Shown here piece by piece: positions 47,873 through 57,870 of a DNA stretch of 64,000 bases. How positions within the stretch are numbered: position 1 is the first letter of the stretch; every line of letters starts with the position of its first letter. The stretch lies in contig JAPPGK010000027.1 of assembly GCA_028821405.1 (NCBI GenBank), positions 1-64,000 on the forward strand, written 5' to 3'. Both the position numbers and the translations under genes were made by a program. The notes beneath the pieces are model-generated. The model ran no database searches and was not told where the DNA came from. It was given only the letters and a program-made list of their open reading frames with translations. Source of the stretch: Gammaproteobacteria bacterium (GTDB lineage Bacteria; Pseudomonadota; Gammaproteobacteria; Pseudomonadales; Azotimanducaceae).

Positions 47873-50515
47873 ATGGATCGCGCGTTCAGGAACAGTTTTG
47901 GGGGGAGATCGAGGATGGGAGTTCACAAGAACAACAAACCGACACGCAAGCCGTGGCTTGGCCTCATTGCCGCCGCGTCTGCCGCGACAATGATCGGCGT
48001 TCCCGCGTCAGGGGCGGAAGAAGAGGAAGTCGAGGACGAAAGCGATTCGAGGCTGGAGGAAGTCGTCGTCACGGCGACCTACCGGGACACGAATCTAATG
48101 GATACCCCGATCTCGATCACGGCATTGTCCGAGGATCAGATCATCGAGAAGGGCATCCACAACATCTTCTCGCTGTATACCAACATCCCAGGTCTCAACC
48201 TGAAGAAGGCAACGTCCGGATTCAACGATGTGACGATCCGCGGCATTTCGCCGTACGCCGAGGGCAACGGCTCACCCGTTGGCGCCTACCTCAACAACAT
48301 GCCGGTCGGATCCACGAACGGCGACGCCCAGCACTTTTCGATTCCCCTGTTCGACTTGGAACGGGTCGAGGTGTTGAAGGGCCCGCAGGGAACCCTCTAC
48401 GGGGAAGGCACCATGGGCGGCGCGATCCGCTACATCACCAACAAGCCCGACCCGACGGGCCTCGACTTCGCCGTACGGGGCTCGACCGAAACCATGGCCC
48501 ATTCCAGCGGGTTCGGGCACCGCATCGACGGCATGGTCAACGTTCCTCTCGGCGACATGGCGGCGGCGCGAGGAATCCTCTACTCGCGCGACATGAAGGG
48601 TCTCATCGACGCGCCGGGCCGGGGAGAGGATACGGACTGGGAAAAGGAAACGGGGGGCCGCATCACCGTCGGGTTCTACCCCACCGACACCTTCGAAGCT
48701 CATGTGATGTACATGAACGTCGATATGACGGGTGGAGGACCGGCCATTGCCTTCCACTGCTACGAAGAGCTTCGCGTCGACGTCAACCTCATCGAGATAC
48801 CGTCGTATCCCAACGAGTTCGACTGCTCGGGCGACCACAACGCGCAGTTCGATCGGGACCCGTACATCACACACAAGGCGCACCCGACATTGGCGGGAAC
48901 CGATCTCGATGGAACCATCGACGAATACACGTTGAAGAACGTGGACTTCACGTGGGATCTGCCCTTTGCCACGCTTACCGGGAACTTCTCCAAGTACGCC
49001 AGATATACGAAACGGGCCGGCGACGAATCGCCGCCGCATGTGAACTTCTCGAGGCGGTTCGTGGAGGACTTCAGATGTTTCGGCCTATTGCCAACCGGCG
49101 AATGCGATGTGTCCACCGCACCCACGATCAATCCCATGACAGGGCGGGGCGGAATCATGGCCGGTCAGATCTGCCATAGCACCTGCATAAGCTGGGCCCG
49201 CGGAGAATCCTATGAGTTTCGCCTGGTCTCCAACACGGACAGTCGTCTGAAGTGGACCATCGGCCACTACTTCAAGGATGCCTACCGATTCGACGGGACC
49301 CACGCACCATGCCCGGACGAAGTTCCCTACGCGGGGATATTGCAGACCGAAGTGGATGGGCAGCTCTTCGACGAGCACTGCAGCCTGCTGTGGCTCTTCA
49401 ATCCCGGTATAACGCCCCAACGTCAGGCTACGATCGTCAGGGGTTTCCTCAACAGAATCCTATTCTCGGGTTCCCGCGACAGGAACTTCACCGAGGAAAC
49501 TTCCTATTTCGGCGAGGTGAGCTACGCCATCACCCCGCAATGGGAAGTCACCGTGGGCGTCCGGGTCGCCGATGTTCAAGTCCAGGTCGACGACTACGTG
49601 AACGGCTTCAATCCGTCGAACACCATCGACACCTCGTTCCGGCTCGACGACGACACGAAGACCTCGCCCAAGGTCGGTCTGACATGGCGACCCAACGACG
49701 ACTGGATGCTCTACGGCATCTGGTCGCACGGCTTCCGGCCCGGCATCGTGCAGGGCGCGGTTGTCAATGTCATCGCCCAGGTGGAACCACTGCGCGGATC
49801 CTCCCAGGCCGCCGAGGACCTGTACCAATTCCTACTCGGGAAACAAACCATCGAGGGCGACCAGGCGGAAAGCCTGGAACTCGGCGCGAAGGCGACGGTG
49901 GCGGATGGGCGGTTGAGCTTTACCGCCGCCTTGTTCACGATCGATTGGACCGACATCATCATCGATGTCGAGTCGTTCTCACCGGATCTTCCAGGTGTCT
50001 CGCCGTTTCCGTTCTCGTACGCCGACAACGCGGGCAATGCCGAGACAAGAGGCGTGGAGTTCGAGGTCGAGGCGCATCTGAGCGATGCGCTCACGCTGCG
50101 AGCGGCCGGCGCCTGGCTGCCGACGGCGGACATCGGCACGGCGTCGGCAGGCAACGACGCCCGCGTTGCGGGGTCTACCGCACTCGGTGTCCAAGTGGGC
50201 AACCGCATCCCCGCCAGCCCCGAATACACCGGCAGCGTTTCGCTGTCCTACAACTTCGAAATCGCTGGATTCCAGGCAACCGCACGAGGCGAACACTACT
50301 TCGTTGCCGAGCAATGGCGAGGTCCCGACAACGAGCGTGTGACGCCCAGCTATCACAAGACGGATACGAGGCTCACGTTGCGACGCGACAACTACGACCT
50401 CGCCGTCTATTTGAACAACGCCTTCGATCAGGTCGTTGCCTACGAACGCAACCAGCAGGGCTACAACTTCGGACGGGCACGTACGTTCGGCCTGGAGGTC
50501 AACTGGCGGATGTGA
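47873..50515 (+). CDS. TonB-dependent receptor
   Basis: Signal-like N-terminus; LEEVVVTATYRDTNLMDTPISITALSEDQI; plug (TIRGISPYAEGNGSPVGAYLNNMP), C-terminal …TFGLEVNWRM. Confidence 0.94.
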   Translation: MDRAFRNSFGGRSRMGVHKNNKPTRKPWLGLIAAASAATMIGVPASGAEEEEVEDESDSRLEEVVVTATYRDTNLMDTPISITALSEDQIIEKGIHNIFSLYTNIPGLNLKKATSGFNDVTIRGISPYAEGNGSPVGAYLNNMPVGSTNGDAQHFSIPLFDLERVEVLKGPQGTLYGEGTMGGAIRYITNKPDPTGLDFAVRGSTETMAHSSGFGHRIDGMVNVPLGDMAAARGILYSRDMKGLIDAPGRGEDTDWEKETGGRITVGFYPTDTFEAHVMYMNVDMTGGGPAIAFHCYEELRVDVNLIEIPSYPNEFDCSGDHNAQFDRDPYITHKAHPTLAGTDLDGTIDEYTLKNVDFTWDLPFATLTGNFSKYARYTKRAGDESPPHVNFSRRFVEDFRCFGLLPTGECDVSTAPTINPMTGRGGIMAGQICHSTCISWARGESYEFRLVSNTDSRLKWTIGHYFKDAYRFDGTHAPCPDEVPYAGILQTEVDGQLFDEHCSLLWLFNPGITPQRQATIVRGFLNRILFSGSRDRNFTEETSYFGEVSYAITPQWEVTVGVRVADVQVQVDDYVNGFNPSNTIDTSFRLDDDTKTSPKVGLTWRPNDDWMLYGIWSHGFRPGIVQGAVVNVIAQVEPLRGSSQAAEDLYQFLLGKQTIEGDQAESLELGAKATVADGRLSFTAALFTIDWTDIIIDVESFSPDLPGVSPFPFSYADNAGNAETRGVEFEVEAHLSDALTLRAAGAWLPTADIGTASAGNDARVAGSTALGVQVGNRIPASPEYTGSVSLSYNFEIAGFQATARGEHYFVAEQWRGPDNERVTPSYHKTDTRLTLRRDNYDLAVYLNNAFDQVVAYERNQQGYNFGRARTFGLEVNWRM

Positions 50516-50546
50516 CGACCTCTGGCCGAGGTTAGCTGCTTCCGGC

Positions 50547-50573
50547 TAGGGGACGGGACAAGCCCGTCCCCTA
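50547..50573. repeat. REP-like palindrome TAGGGGACGGG-ACAAG-CCCGTCCCCTA
   Basis: 11-bp perfect arms; reverse-complement orientation of the hairpin at 41397-41417. Confidence 0.95.
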
Positions 50574-50622
50574 CCGTCGGCCCGTTCGTGTTGCGCTCGG
50601 AACAGTCGTCCCCGACGGGGTG

Positions 50623-52167
50623 TCACCAACGGGATGGGCCGAACGGCAGGCTGACCTCCCGCCCGACCCAGAGCGCGCGGTCCTCGTCGTAGGGCGCACT
50701 CTCGACCTCGACGGGATCGACGAAGATGCCGGTTGAGCGCCTTTGCGTGTCGTAGGGTTCCCAATCCTCCATAGCGTCCGTGCTTGGGCTACCGGTTCTT
50801 GCGAATCGGCAGAACGCGTCCTGCAGGTGTGCCGAGACCGCGTCCGCCGCTCGTCCCGCGCCGAAGAACGCAGCGCTCTCCTCGCTCATGGCATGGGTCC
50901 CGAAAACGAAGCCGATGATGATGGCGTGGGGAGAGCCCAGTCTGCCGCCCTCCCACGGCGACTCGTGGGCGAAGATGTAGTGGTGGGCCGATTCCCCGCG
51001 TGCTGCCAACGCCTCGGCCAGGTCAATCGCCGGCATGCGCATCTTGCGATCCGTCTCGATCGCCGCAAACAGCGACGTCGGGTCGGTTGCAACGCTGCGG
51101 CCATCACGAATCCGACGGTAGCCCTCGATCAAGGACGCCGGGTCTTCGACGTTGCGGGATACCTCCGCCAGTAGCCCCGCGTCGTCGAGATTCGCGGTCT
51201 GGGGATTGTTGAGCGTGAAACCGCGCCACTCGTCCCGCTGCGTGCCAACGAGAACCGGGATGCCATCCGCAGCTCCGTTCTTGACGGCGTCGAGCGGGAA
51301 CTCGTTGAGGACGGCACCGTCTACGCAGGGCTGAAACGACATGCCACCGCCTGCCGCCCGGTATCCCGAAGCGGCCTCAATGAGCGCTTCCGGTTCGAGG
51401 GCCAAGAGCTTCCCGGCATCGCTCGGCGGTACGTCGAGTTTGCGGAGCAGGCCATCTGCAATCTCGACACTGCGGGCGAGCGTATTGGCAGTGCTGGTAG
51501 CGCCGCTGATGAGAATGCCCCGGTGGAATAGCCCTTCAGCCAAGGGGGCGGCCAGCAACGCGCCGACGCTCATGGCGCCAGCGGACTCGCCGAAGATCGT
51601 GACGTTGCCCGGGTCGCCGCCGAAGGCGGCGATGTTGTCCCGAATCCATCGGAGCGCCTCGACCTGGTCCAGCAAGCCCTCGTTACCGGTCGCCGGAATG
51701 CGCCCTCCCGTCAACTCGTTGAGGTTCAGCCAGCCCAACGCGCCGACCCGGTAGTTGATGGTGACCACCACGACATCGCCGCGCCGGGCAAGGTTCGACC
51801 CGTCGTAAACCGGCGTACCGCCCGTTCCACCCTGGAAACCGCCGCCGTGGATCCACACCAGTACCGGGCGCCTGCCGGTATCGGCACCGGGCGTGAATAC
51901 GTTCAGTTGCAGGCAGTCTTCGTCGCGAAAGGCCGCGTTGCGAATGTTAAAGACGAACGACAGCATGCCGGCGTTCTCGACGGCCGGCTGCCAAGCCTGC
52001 TTGCCCCAATCCGTCGCCGCGCGAATGCCGGGCCAAGGCTCGGGCGGTTGGGGCGGGCGCCAACGCCCCTCGCCCACAGGTGGCGCGGCGAACGGGATAC
52101 CCTTGAAGGCATGAACGCCATCGTTGCTCGTGCCCTCGACCTTGCCGTACCGCGTTTCGACGATCAT
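50623..52167 (-). CDS. Type-B carboxylesterase
   Basis: RPVLVWIHGGGFQGGTGG; VTIFGESAGAMSVGALLAAP. Confidence 0.93.
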   Translation of the reverse strand: MIVETRYGKVEGTSNDGVHAFKGIPFAAPPVGEGRWRPPQPPEPWPGIRAATDWGKQAWQPAVENAGMLSFVFNIRNAAFRDEDCLQLNVFTPGADTGRRPVLVWIHGGGFQGGTGGTPVYDGSNLARRGDVVVVTINYRVGALGWLNLNELTGGRIPATGNEGLLDQVEALRWIRDNIAAFGGDPGNVTIFGESAGAMSVGALLAAPLAEGLFHRGILISGATSTANTLARSVEIADGLLRKLDVPPSDAGKLLALEPEALIEAASGYRAAGGGMSFQPCVDGAVLNEFPLDAVKNGAADGIPVLVGTQRDEWRGFTLNNPQTANLDDAGLLAEVSRNVEDPASLIEGYRRIRDGRSVATDPTSLFAAIETDRKMRMPAIDLAEALAARGESAHHYIFAHESPWEGGRLGSPHAIIIGFVFGTHAMSEESAAFFGAGRAADAVSAHLQDAFCRFARTGSPSTDAMEDWEPYDTQRRSTGIFVDPVEVESAPYDEDRALWVGREVSLPFGPSRW

Positions 52168-52307
52168 TCCTACCCCGTTGATGCCCCTCCAACGCGCCAT
52201 CATGGATGGAAACGATGGTCCGGGCAAACCGGCAATCGCGTTTGCCCAACCACGCTTTCGAGCGTAGGGATGGCCTGTTAGGGTGAGCGGACGGAGGAGC
52301 AAAGCCC

Positions 52308-53084
52308 ATGGACCTACGAGAAAAACACGCCATCATCACCGGCGGCGCCAGCGGCATCGGCGCAGCGACCGCCCGCGAGTTCGCGCGCCTCGGCGCGGTC
52401 GTGGTTGTGGCCGACAAGAACGGCGACGGCGCTCGCGAGTTGGCAAACGAGATCGGCGGCATGGCCGTTGCCTGCGACGTCGGCGATGAGGTAGACGTCA
52501 ACGCCTTGGTGAGCGAAGCGGAGGCTGCCAACGGGCCGGTGGACGTGTTCTTCTCCAACGCCGGCATCGCCACCGGCGGCTATCCCCTGGATACGGACAT
52601 CGACACCTGGAACGAGCAATGGCAGGTCAACGTCATGGCCCATGTGTTCGCCGTACGCGCCGTGCTGCCGTCGATGCTCGAGCGCGAATCGGGCTACCTG
52701 CTGCACACCGCTTCCATCGCCGGGATCCTGACCAGCCACGCCAATCTCACCTACGCCGTCACCAAGCACGCGGTGGTCGGACTCGCCGAATGGCTGTCGA
52801 TCACCTACCACAACAAGGGGATTCGGGTGTCCTTGCTTGCGCCCTTGGGCGTTCGCACACCTATGCTTGGGTCTTCGTCGTCATCCTTTGTCAGCAACGC
52901 TGCGGGACCCATCAAGGAGCCCGAGGAAGTTGCCCGCATGGTTTCCGATGCCGTGTTCGAGGAACGCTTCCTGATCCTGACCGATCCCATTGCCGAGACC
53001 TGGATGGCACGCAAGGCCGGCGACCTGGAACGCTGGCTGAACGGCATGCGACGGATGCAGTCGAGGATTGAGGGTACGGGCTAG
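52308..53084 (+). CDS. SDR-family oxidoreductase
   Basis: HAIITGGASGIGAATAREFARLGAVVVVADKN; SNAGIATGG; YAVTKHAV. Confidence 0.93.
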   Translation: MDLREKHAIITGGASGIGAATAREFARLGAVVVVADKNGDGARELANEIGGMAVACDVGDEVDVNALVSEAEAANGPVDVFFSNAGIATGGYPLDTDIDTWNEQWQVNVMAHVFAVRAVLPSMLERESGYLLHTASIAGILTSHANLTYAVTKHAVVGLAEWLSITYHNKGIRVSLLAPLGVRTPMLGSSSSSFVSNAAGPIKEPEEVARMVSDAVFEERFLILTDPIAETWMARKAGDLERWLNGMRRMQSRIEGTG

Positions 53085-53189
53085 CGACTAAGCAATGGAA
53101 TCGTCACAGACGGTCATACGAACGAAACCCTCACGGTTCGGTGCGATCTGACGCCTGACGAGAGGCCCAACCTCGTCACCAGATCCAAG

Positions 53190-53480
53190 GTGTTCCACCC
53201 TGATATCGCCACCGCGTCCCAGTCCGCGATCCGGCGTGCCTTGGCGAATGCGCGTCCGCATCGCCCCGGGGGTATGAGGGACGGAGAGTCCTACTACTTC
53301 TTCAGTCGCGGCGTTTTCGGAACTGCCCACTCGCCGGGCTCCGCTACCGAGGCGGGCAAGCTCGTTCATTTGGTTTGGGTTCTTAGCCGATTCGCCGACG
53401 GCGCGGCGTCCGAGCGAGAACTACGGGAAGCGGCTGAGAACGCGCTGGTAGCCATCCACGGTTGCACAACGGAAGGATGA
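53190..53480 (+). CDS. Hypothetical small ORF
   Basis: 96-aa ORF in otherwise intergenic space; no recognisable motif. Confidence 0.25.
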   Translation: MFHPDIATASQSAIRRALANARPHRPGGMRDGESYYFFSRGVFGTAHSPGSATEAGKLVHLVWVLSRFADGAASERELREAAENALVAIHGCTTEG

Positions 53481-53498
53481 TGGTCACCGTCGGACCCT

Positions 53499-55013
53499 CT
53501 AGATCGCGACTCCGGCGGCGTTGGATGACCGCAGGTGGCCCGGCACCAGCCAGCGTTCGACCTGCTCGAAGACCAGTTCGGTAAGGATGGCGAGCAGCGC
53601 CGCCGGAATCGCGCCTTCGAGAATCAGCCGCGTGTCGTTCAAGGCGAGGCCCTTGACGATGGGATCGCCGAGCCCGCCCGCTCCGATAAACGCCGCCAAC
53701 GTCGCCGTGCCGATGCAGATGACCGTTGCCGTACGCACGCCGGCGACGATGCTGGGCATGGCCAGCGGGACGAAGACGTGGCGTAGTTCCTCGGCGGCCT
53801 TGAGACCCATCGCCACGGCTACCCGGCGCAAGGTCGGTTCGATGGACGTTAGCGCGGTCACGGCGTTGCGCAGGATCGGCAGCAGCGCGTAGAGGAAGAG
53901 CGCGATCACGGCCGGCAGCCAGCCGATGCCGACGAGGGGGATCAACAGGGCCAGGAGCGCAATCGACGGTATCGTCTGCATCAGGCCGGCGATGTAAACG
54001 GCACCCCGGGAGAACCAGGGCAGCTTGAAGATGGCGAACGCGAGGCCCACGGCGACCAGGGTCGCCGGTAGCACCGCCGCGGCGACAAGGAAAAGGTGCC
54101 GGCCTGTGTTCTTGGTCAACCGCGCAACTAGGCTGTCCTGAGGCAACACGACCTCCGCCTCGGCGTTGGTCCCGAAGAGCCCCTTGTCGAGAAGGTACGA
54201 GGCCGCGATCGACTCAGTGGATCGCCCGCCGAACACGGCGGCGGCATTTAAGTCGCTCATCTCGGCGTCGTCCAACGTGCCCCCCACACGACGCAGAACG
54301 GTCCGCGCGCGGGGATCGAGGTCGGTCCGCACCAGCGGCACAGCCATGTACGTTGGGAAAAAGCCCTTATCGTCCTCGAGCACCGTGAGGTCGTAGCGTT
54401 TCAATTCGCCGTCCGTCGAATAGGCGTCCGTCAGGTCGATACTGCCGTCGGCGAGCGCTTCGTAGGCAAGCGCGTGTTCGATGCCGTCGGGTACCTCTTC
54501 GATGCCGTAGAGACGTTGCAGCCCCGGCCAGCCATCCGGCCGCTCGAGGAACTCGTGGGAGACGGCCATACGCAGGTCCGGATGGTCCCCCAGATCGGAG
54601 ATCTTTCCGAGTCCGCGTTCCTCTGCGACTTGGCGCGGCACCGCGAGGGCGTAGGTGTTGTTGAATCCGAAGTCGTCGAGCATCTCGACGCCGTCGGGTG
54701 CCAGCGCATCGGCGATCTTCTGCCGCGTCGGCTCGCCATCGATGTCCTTGATCGCCTCGGCGATGGTGCCCGTGTATTCGACGTAGACGTCGACGTCACC
54801 CTCGACCAGGGCGTCGTAGCAGATCTTGGTGCCCCCGAGACCGATCTTCCGGTCCACCTCGAAGCCTTCGCCCTCCAACAGCTGGGCGACCGCCTCGCCA
54901 AGGATGTACGCCTCGGTGAAGTTCTTGCTGGCCACGACGATGGGTTCCTCGGCAGCAACCGCGAACGATGCGCCAACGACGACCGTGCGCGCCAACGCGA
55001 CCCGCAAGTTCAT
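53499..55013 (-). CDS. Fused substrate-binding/permease protein of a glycine-betaine/choline-type ABC transporter
   Basis: N-terminal SBP (IVVASKNFTEAYILGEAVAQLLE…YVEYTGTIAEAI), C-terminal permease (MQTIPSIALLALLIPLVGIG…FIGAGGLGDPI). Confidence 0.92.
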   Translation of the reverse strand: MNLRVALARTVVVGASFAVAAEEPIVVASKNFTEAYILGEAVAQLLEGEGFEVDRKIGLGGTKICYDALVEGDVDVYVEYTGTIAEAIKDIDGEPTRQKIADALAPDGVEMLDDFGFNNTYALAVPRQVAEERGLGKISDLGDHPDLRMAVSHEFLERPDGWPGLQRLYGIEEVPDGIEHALAYEALADGSIDLTDAYSTDGELKRYDLTVLEDDKGFFPTYMAVPLVRTDLDPRARTVLRRVGGTLDDAEMSDLNAAAVFGGRSTESIAASYLLDKGLFGTNAEAEVVLPQDSLVARLTKNTGRHLFLVAAAVLPATLVAVGLAFAIFKLPWFSRGAVYIAGLMQTIPSIALLALLIPLVGIGWLPAVIALFLYALLPILRNAVTALTSIEPTLRRVAVAMGLKAAEELRHVFVPLAMPSIVAGVRTATVICIGTATLAAFIGAGGLGDPIVKGLALNDTRLILEGAIPAALLAILTELVFEQVERWLVPGHLRSSNAAGVAI

Positions 55014-55747
55014 GCTCCCGACTCCAGCAAACGCCTGACCTGGTCACTTGCGGGAGACGACACGACCTCGTCGACCTCGCCCGCCTGCACGACGCCACCG
55101 CCACCCATGACCACGAGATAGTCCGCCAGGCGCCGTGCCTCGCGGATGTCGTGCGTGACCAGCACGGTGGTGACCTGTTCGTGACCCTGGAGGGTTTCGA
55201 ACTCGCCGTAGATGTCCACCCGGGTGATCGGATCAATGGCCGAGAACGGCTCGTCGAGCAGGAGCACGTCGGGTTTAAGCATCATCGCCCGGCATAACCC
55301 GGCGCGGTGCTGCTGACCGCCCGACAATTCGTGCGGATAGCGTCGGTCGAGGTCGCGCGTCAAGCCGACGAGTTCGAACAACTCGCCGACGCGTGCGTGG
55401 ATGTCCTCATCGCCCCAACGTTCGAGCCTCGCCAGGAGCGAGACGTTCTCCACAAGCGTCAGGTGGGGAAACAGCCCGGCGCCTTGGACCGCATAGCCGA
55501 TGCGCCGGCGGAATGTCTCCAGACCGGTGTCCGGGACGCCGCCGCCCAGCACCTCGACGCTACCCTCGTCCGGCCGGAGCACGGCGTTCACCAACTGCAG
55601 GAGTGTGGTCTTGCCGCAGCCGCTCTCGCCGACGATCGCGCTCGTACGTTTGGCCGGGAGCGCGAGATCGACACCGCGGAACACCCAGTCGTCAAAGCGC
55701 TTGCCGACACCCCGGAAGACGACGGCGGAATCTGTCGATGCGCTCAC
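55010..55747 (-). CDS. ABC transporter ATP-binding protein, glycine-betaine type (GTG start)
   Basis: GESGCGKTTLLQLVNAV; ELSGGQQHRAGLCRAMM; LLLDEPFSAIDPITR. Confidence 0.93.
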   Translation of the reverse strand: MSASTDSAVVFRGVGKRFDDWVFRGVDLALPAKRTSAIVGESGCGKTTLLQLVNAVLRPDEGSVEVLGGGVPDTGLETFRRRIGYAVQGAGLFPHLTLVENVSLLARLERWGDEDIHARVGELFELVGLTRDLDRRYPHELSGGQQHRAGLCRAMMLKPDVLLLDEPFSAIDPITRVDIYGEFETLQGHEQVTTVLVTHDIREARRLADYLVVMGGGGVVQAGEVDEVVSSPASDQVRRLLESGA

Positions 55748-57192
55748 GGATCGGGCTCGTACGAAGCGAGTTCGGTCAGGACCTGGCGGCGTGCGGGATC
55801 GGTCTCCTCGGCAAGGAGCTTTGCCGTTTCCGCCCGAAAAGCCGCGAGGCAGGGCCGATTCCCGAATCCGTCGTCCAGACAACGCTGGACGTGCTGGCGC
55901 CACCGGCCTCGCTCACCCCCCGAGAGCTCGTCGGGCCGCAGACGCGCCTTGAGGCGTTCGGCGAGGACGCTCAGACGTTTGTCCCGCGGCTGGAAGTCCG
56001 GCCAGGGTCCGTCTTCATCGAGGGTCCGGGCGAGGCGTTTCATGGCAAATCGATCCGCATCGCCCGAGAAGCCGTCGTAGAGCGCGAGTTCCGGATCCTC
56101 GGCCGGTGCCCTCTCTTCCTTCGGTCGATAGACCTCGGCGATCTTGGTCGCCAGTTCGGGCTGGCGGGCCGCCAGGACGCGACGCTTCTCTTCCACCTCG
56201 TCGAGATCGATCATGAGGCGCGGGGCCTCCCCCGGCCGGACGACGCTGATCGGCGCGAGGAACGGGCAACGGTTCATGACGACGACCTTGAGCGGCGGAC
56301 GTTCGTCACCCTCCGCGAGTTCGTCGGCGAACAGCCGCTCGGCGATTTCCCCCGAACTCCATTCCACGAGCGGCGTGATGTCCCCGGCGAGGTCTGCAAC
56401 GATCATCCGGGTATCGATTTGGGGATGCATGGCCACGGATGCCACGGGCGCCGCACAAAACCGCGCGTTGGGAAACCGGTTCGAGACGTGAATGCACGTT
56501 TGTTGTCCGAGGGGCAACAGCAACGCCCCCGCAGCATTCCTGAACCGCCTCCCGAGCGCGTAGTCCCAAAGCCTTGGCTGCGCTTTACGGATGAGGCGGG
56601 CAAGGCCGATAGTGGCCTCGACGTCCGACATGGCGTCGTGGGGGTCGTCCTGGGCGATGCCGTTGGTGACGCAGAGGCGTTCCAAGCCGAAGCTGACCAC
56701 GCCATCTTCTTCCGGCCAGACGATACCGTCTGGCCGCAAGGCGCAGGTGGCCCGCACGAGATCGATCAGGTCCCATCGAGAATTGCCTTCCTGCCACTCA
56801 CGGGCATACGGGTCCGTGAGGTTGCGGTAAAGGGCGTTGCGCAGGAATTCGTCGTCAAAGCGCAGGTTGTTGTAGCCGGCGACACAGGTGCCGGGCACAC
56901 GCATGATTTCATCGATTCGGCGAATCGCCTGCCATTCATCGATCCCCTCGCGATTGGCGCGTTGCGGCGTGATCCGGGTGACCAGACAGGCTTCGGGGTG
57001 CGGCAGGACGTCGGCGGCAAGGCTCACGTACGTCACATAGGGGTCGTCGATGACATGCAACTCCGCATCGGTGCGACACCCGGCGAACTGCATGATCCGG
57101 TCGCTCGCCGGGTGGGTTCCCGACGTTTCCAAGTCGTACCAGTAGATGCTTGTTGGCGCGCGGGCCAGGGTGCTCGTTGGCATTGGCTTCAA
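55744..57192 (-). CDS. sbcB: Exodeoxyribonuclease I
   Basis: IYWYDLETSGTHPASDRIMQFAGCRTD; AGYNNLRFDDEFLRNALYRNL; HDAMSDVEATIGLARLI. Confidence 0.95.
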   Translation of the reverse strand: MKPMPTSTLARAPTSIYWYDLETSGTHPASDRIMQFAGCRTDAELHVIDDPYVTYVSLAADVLPHPEACLVTRITPQRANREGIDEWQAIRRIDEIMRVPGTCVAGYNNLRFDDEFLRNALYRNLTDPYAREWQEGNSRWDLIDLVRATCALRPDGIVWPEEDGVVSFGLERLCVTNGIAQDDPHDAMSDVEATIGLARLIRKAQPRLWDYALGRRFRNAAGALLLPLGQQTCIHVSNRFPNARFCAAPVASVAMHPQIDTRMIVADLAGDITPLVEWSSGEIAERLFADELAEGDERPPLKVVVMNRCPFLAPISVVRPGEAPRLMIDLDEVEEKRRVLAARQPELATKIAEVYRPKEERAPAEDPELALYDGFSGDADRFAMKRLARTLDEDGPWPDFQPRDKRLSVLAERLKARLRPDELSGGERGRWRQHVQRCLDDGFGNRPCLAAFRAETAKLLAEETDPARRQVLTELASYEPDP

Positions 57193-57570
57193 TCCTTGCC
57201 ACCTAGATCAAGCTGCTCATTCCTGAAACCGATGGGCGCAAGGATCCGCGCGCTGCCTCAACCTTCGTCAACGACCTGCCGATCAAGAGCCAATCGGGCC
57301 GATGTGCAACTCACGATACCCACGCCGCTCGCCTCGGAGTGATGGTCTTGGGCAGACCACATCCTCTGGTTCGCCAGAAAACAAGAGCCGAGATGCCGCG
57401 TCACAAATAGGTTGATGTTTGTGGAGGCCGATTTCGTGCCAGCGAGCATAGGCGCGCCACCTTGCCCGTTCAAGGCCACACAATCCCAATGCCATGAAAC
57501 ACCTGGGCCCCACGGGTCGAGACCCGCCCAGTTCGGCTATAGTGCATTCGCTCGGGTTGGGACGTACGGG

Positions 57571-57864
57571 ATGAGCGATACGGGATTCAAGAGCCGCGCT
57601 TCGGCGATCGGTGGGCGTGTTTTCGTCGCCACGCTGGTCTTCGCCGCGCCGATCCTGACTATCGTTGCGTTGGTCGTCATCGCACTCAGCGATAGGCTGT
57701 GGCGATTCTTCGCGGATTCGGTCGCCACCAATATCCTCGTCCCCTATGGATGGGCTCTCGGGTCGGCCCTCTTGGTCCTTTCTTTCGCGGCGTTGGTCGG
57801 TTACGTGGCGATGCTGATCGCGAGGACGCGCGAGCGAACCGGACGAGATTCCTCTCCAACCTAG
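57571..57864 (+). CDS. Small two-TM hypothetical membrane protein
   Basis: MSDTGFKSRASAIGGRVFVATLVFAAPILTIVALVVIALS…GSALLVLSFAALVGYVAMLIARTRE; immediately upstream of ABC exporter operon. Confidence 0.6.
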   Translation: MSDTGFKSRASAIGGRVFVATLVFAAPILTIVALVVIALSDRLWRFFADSVATNILVPYGWALGSALLVLSFAALVGYVAMLIARTRERTGRDSSPT

Positions 57865-57870
57865 TCGCCG

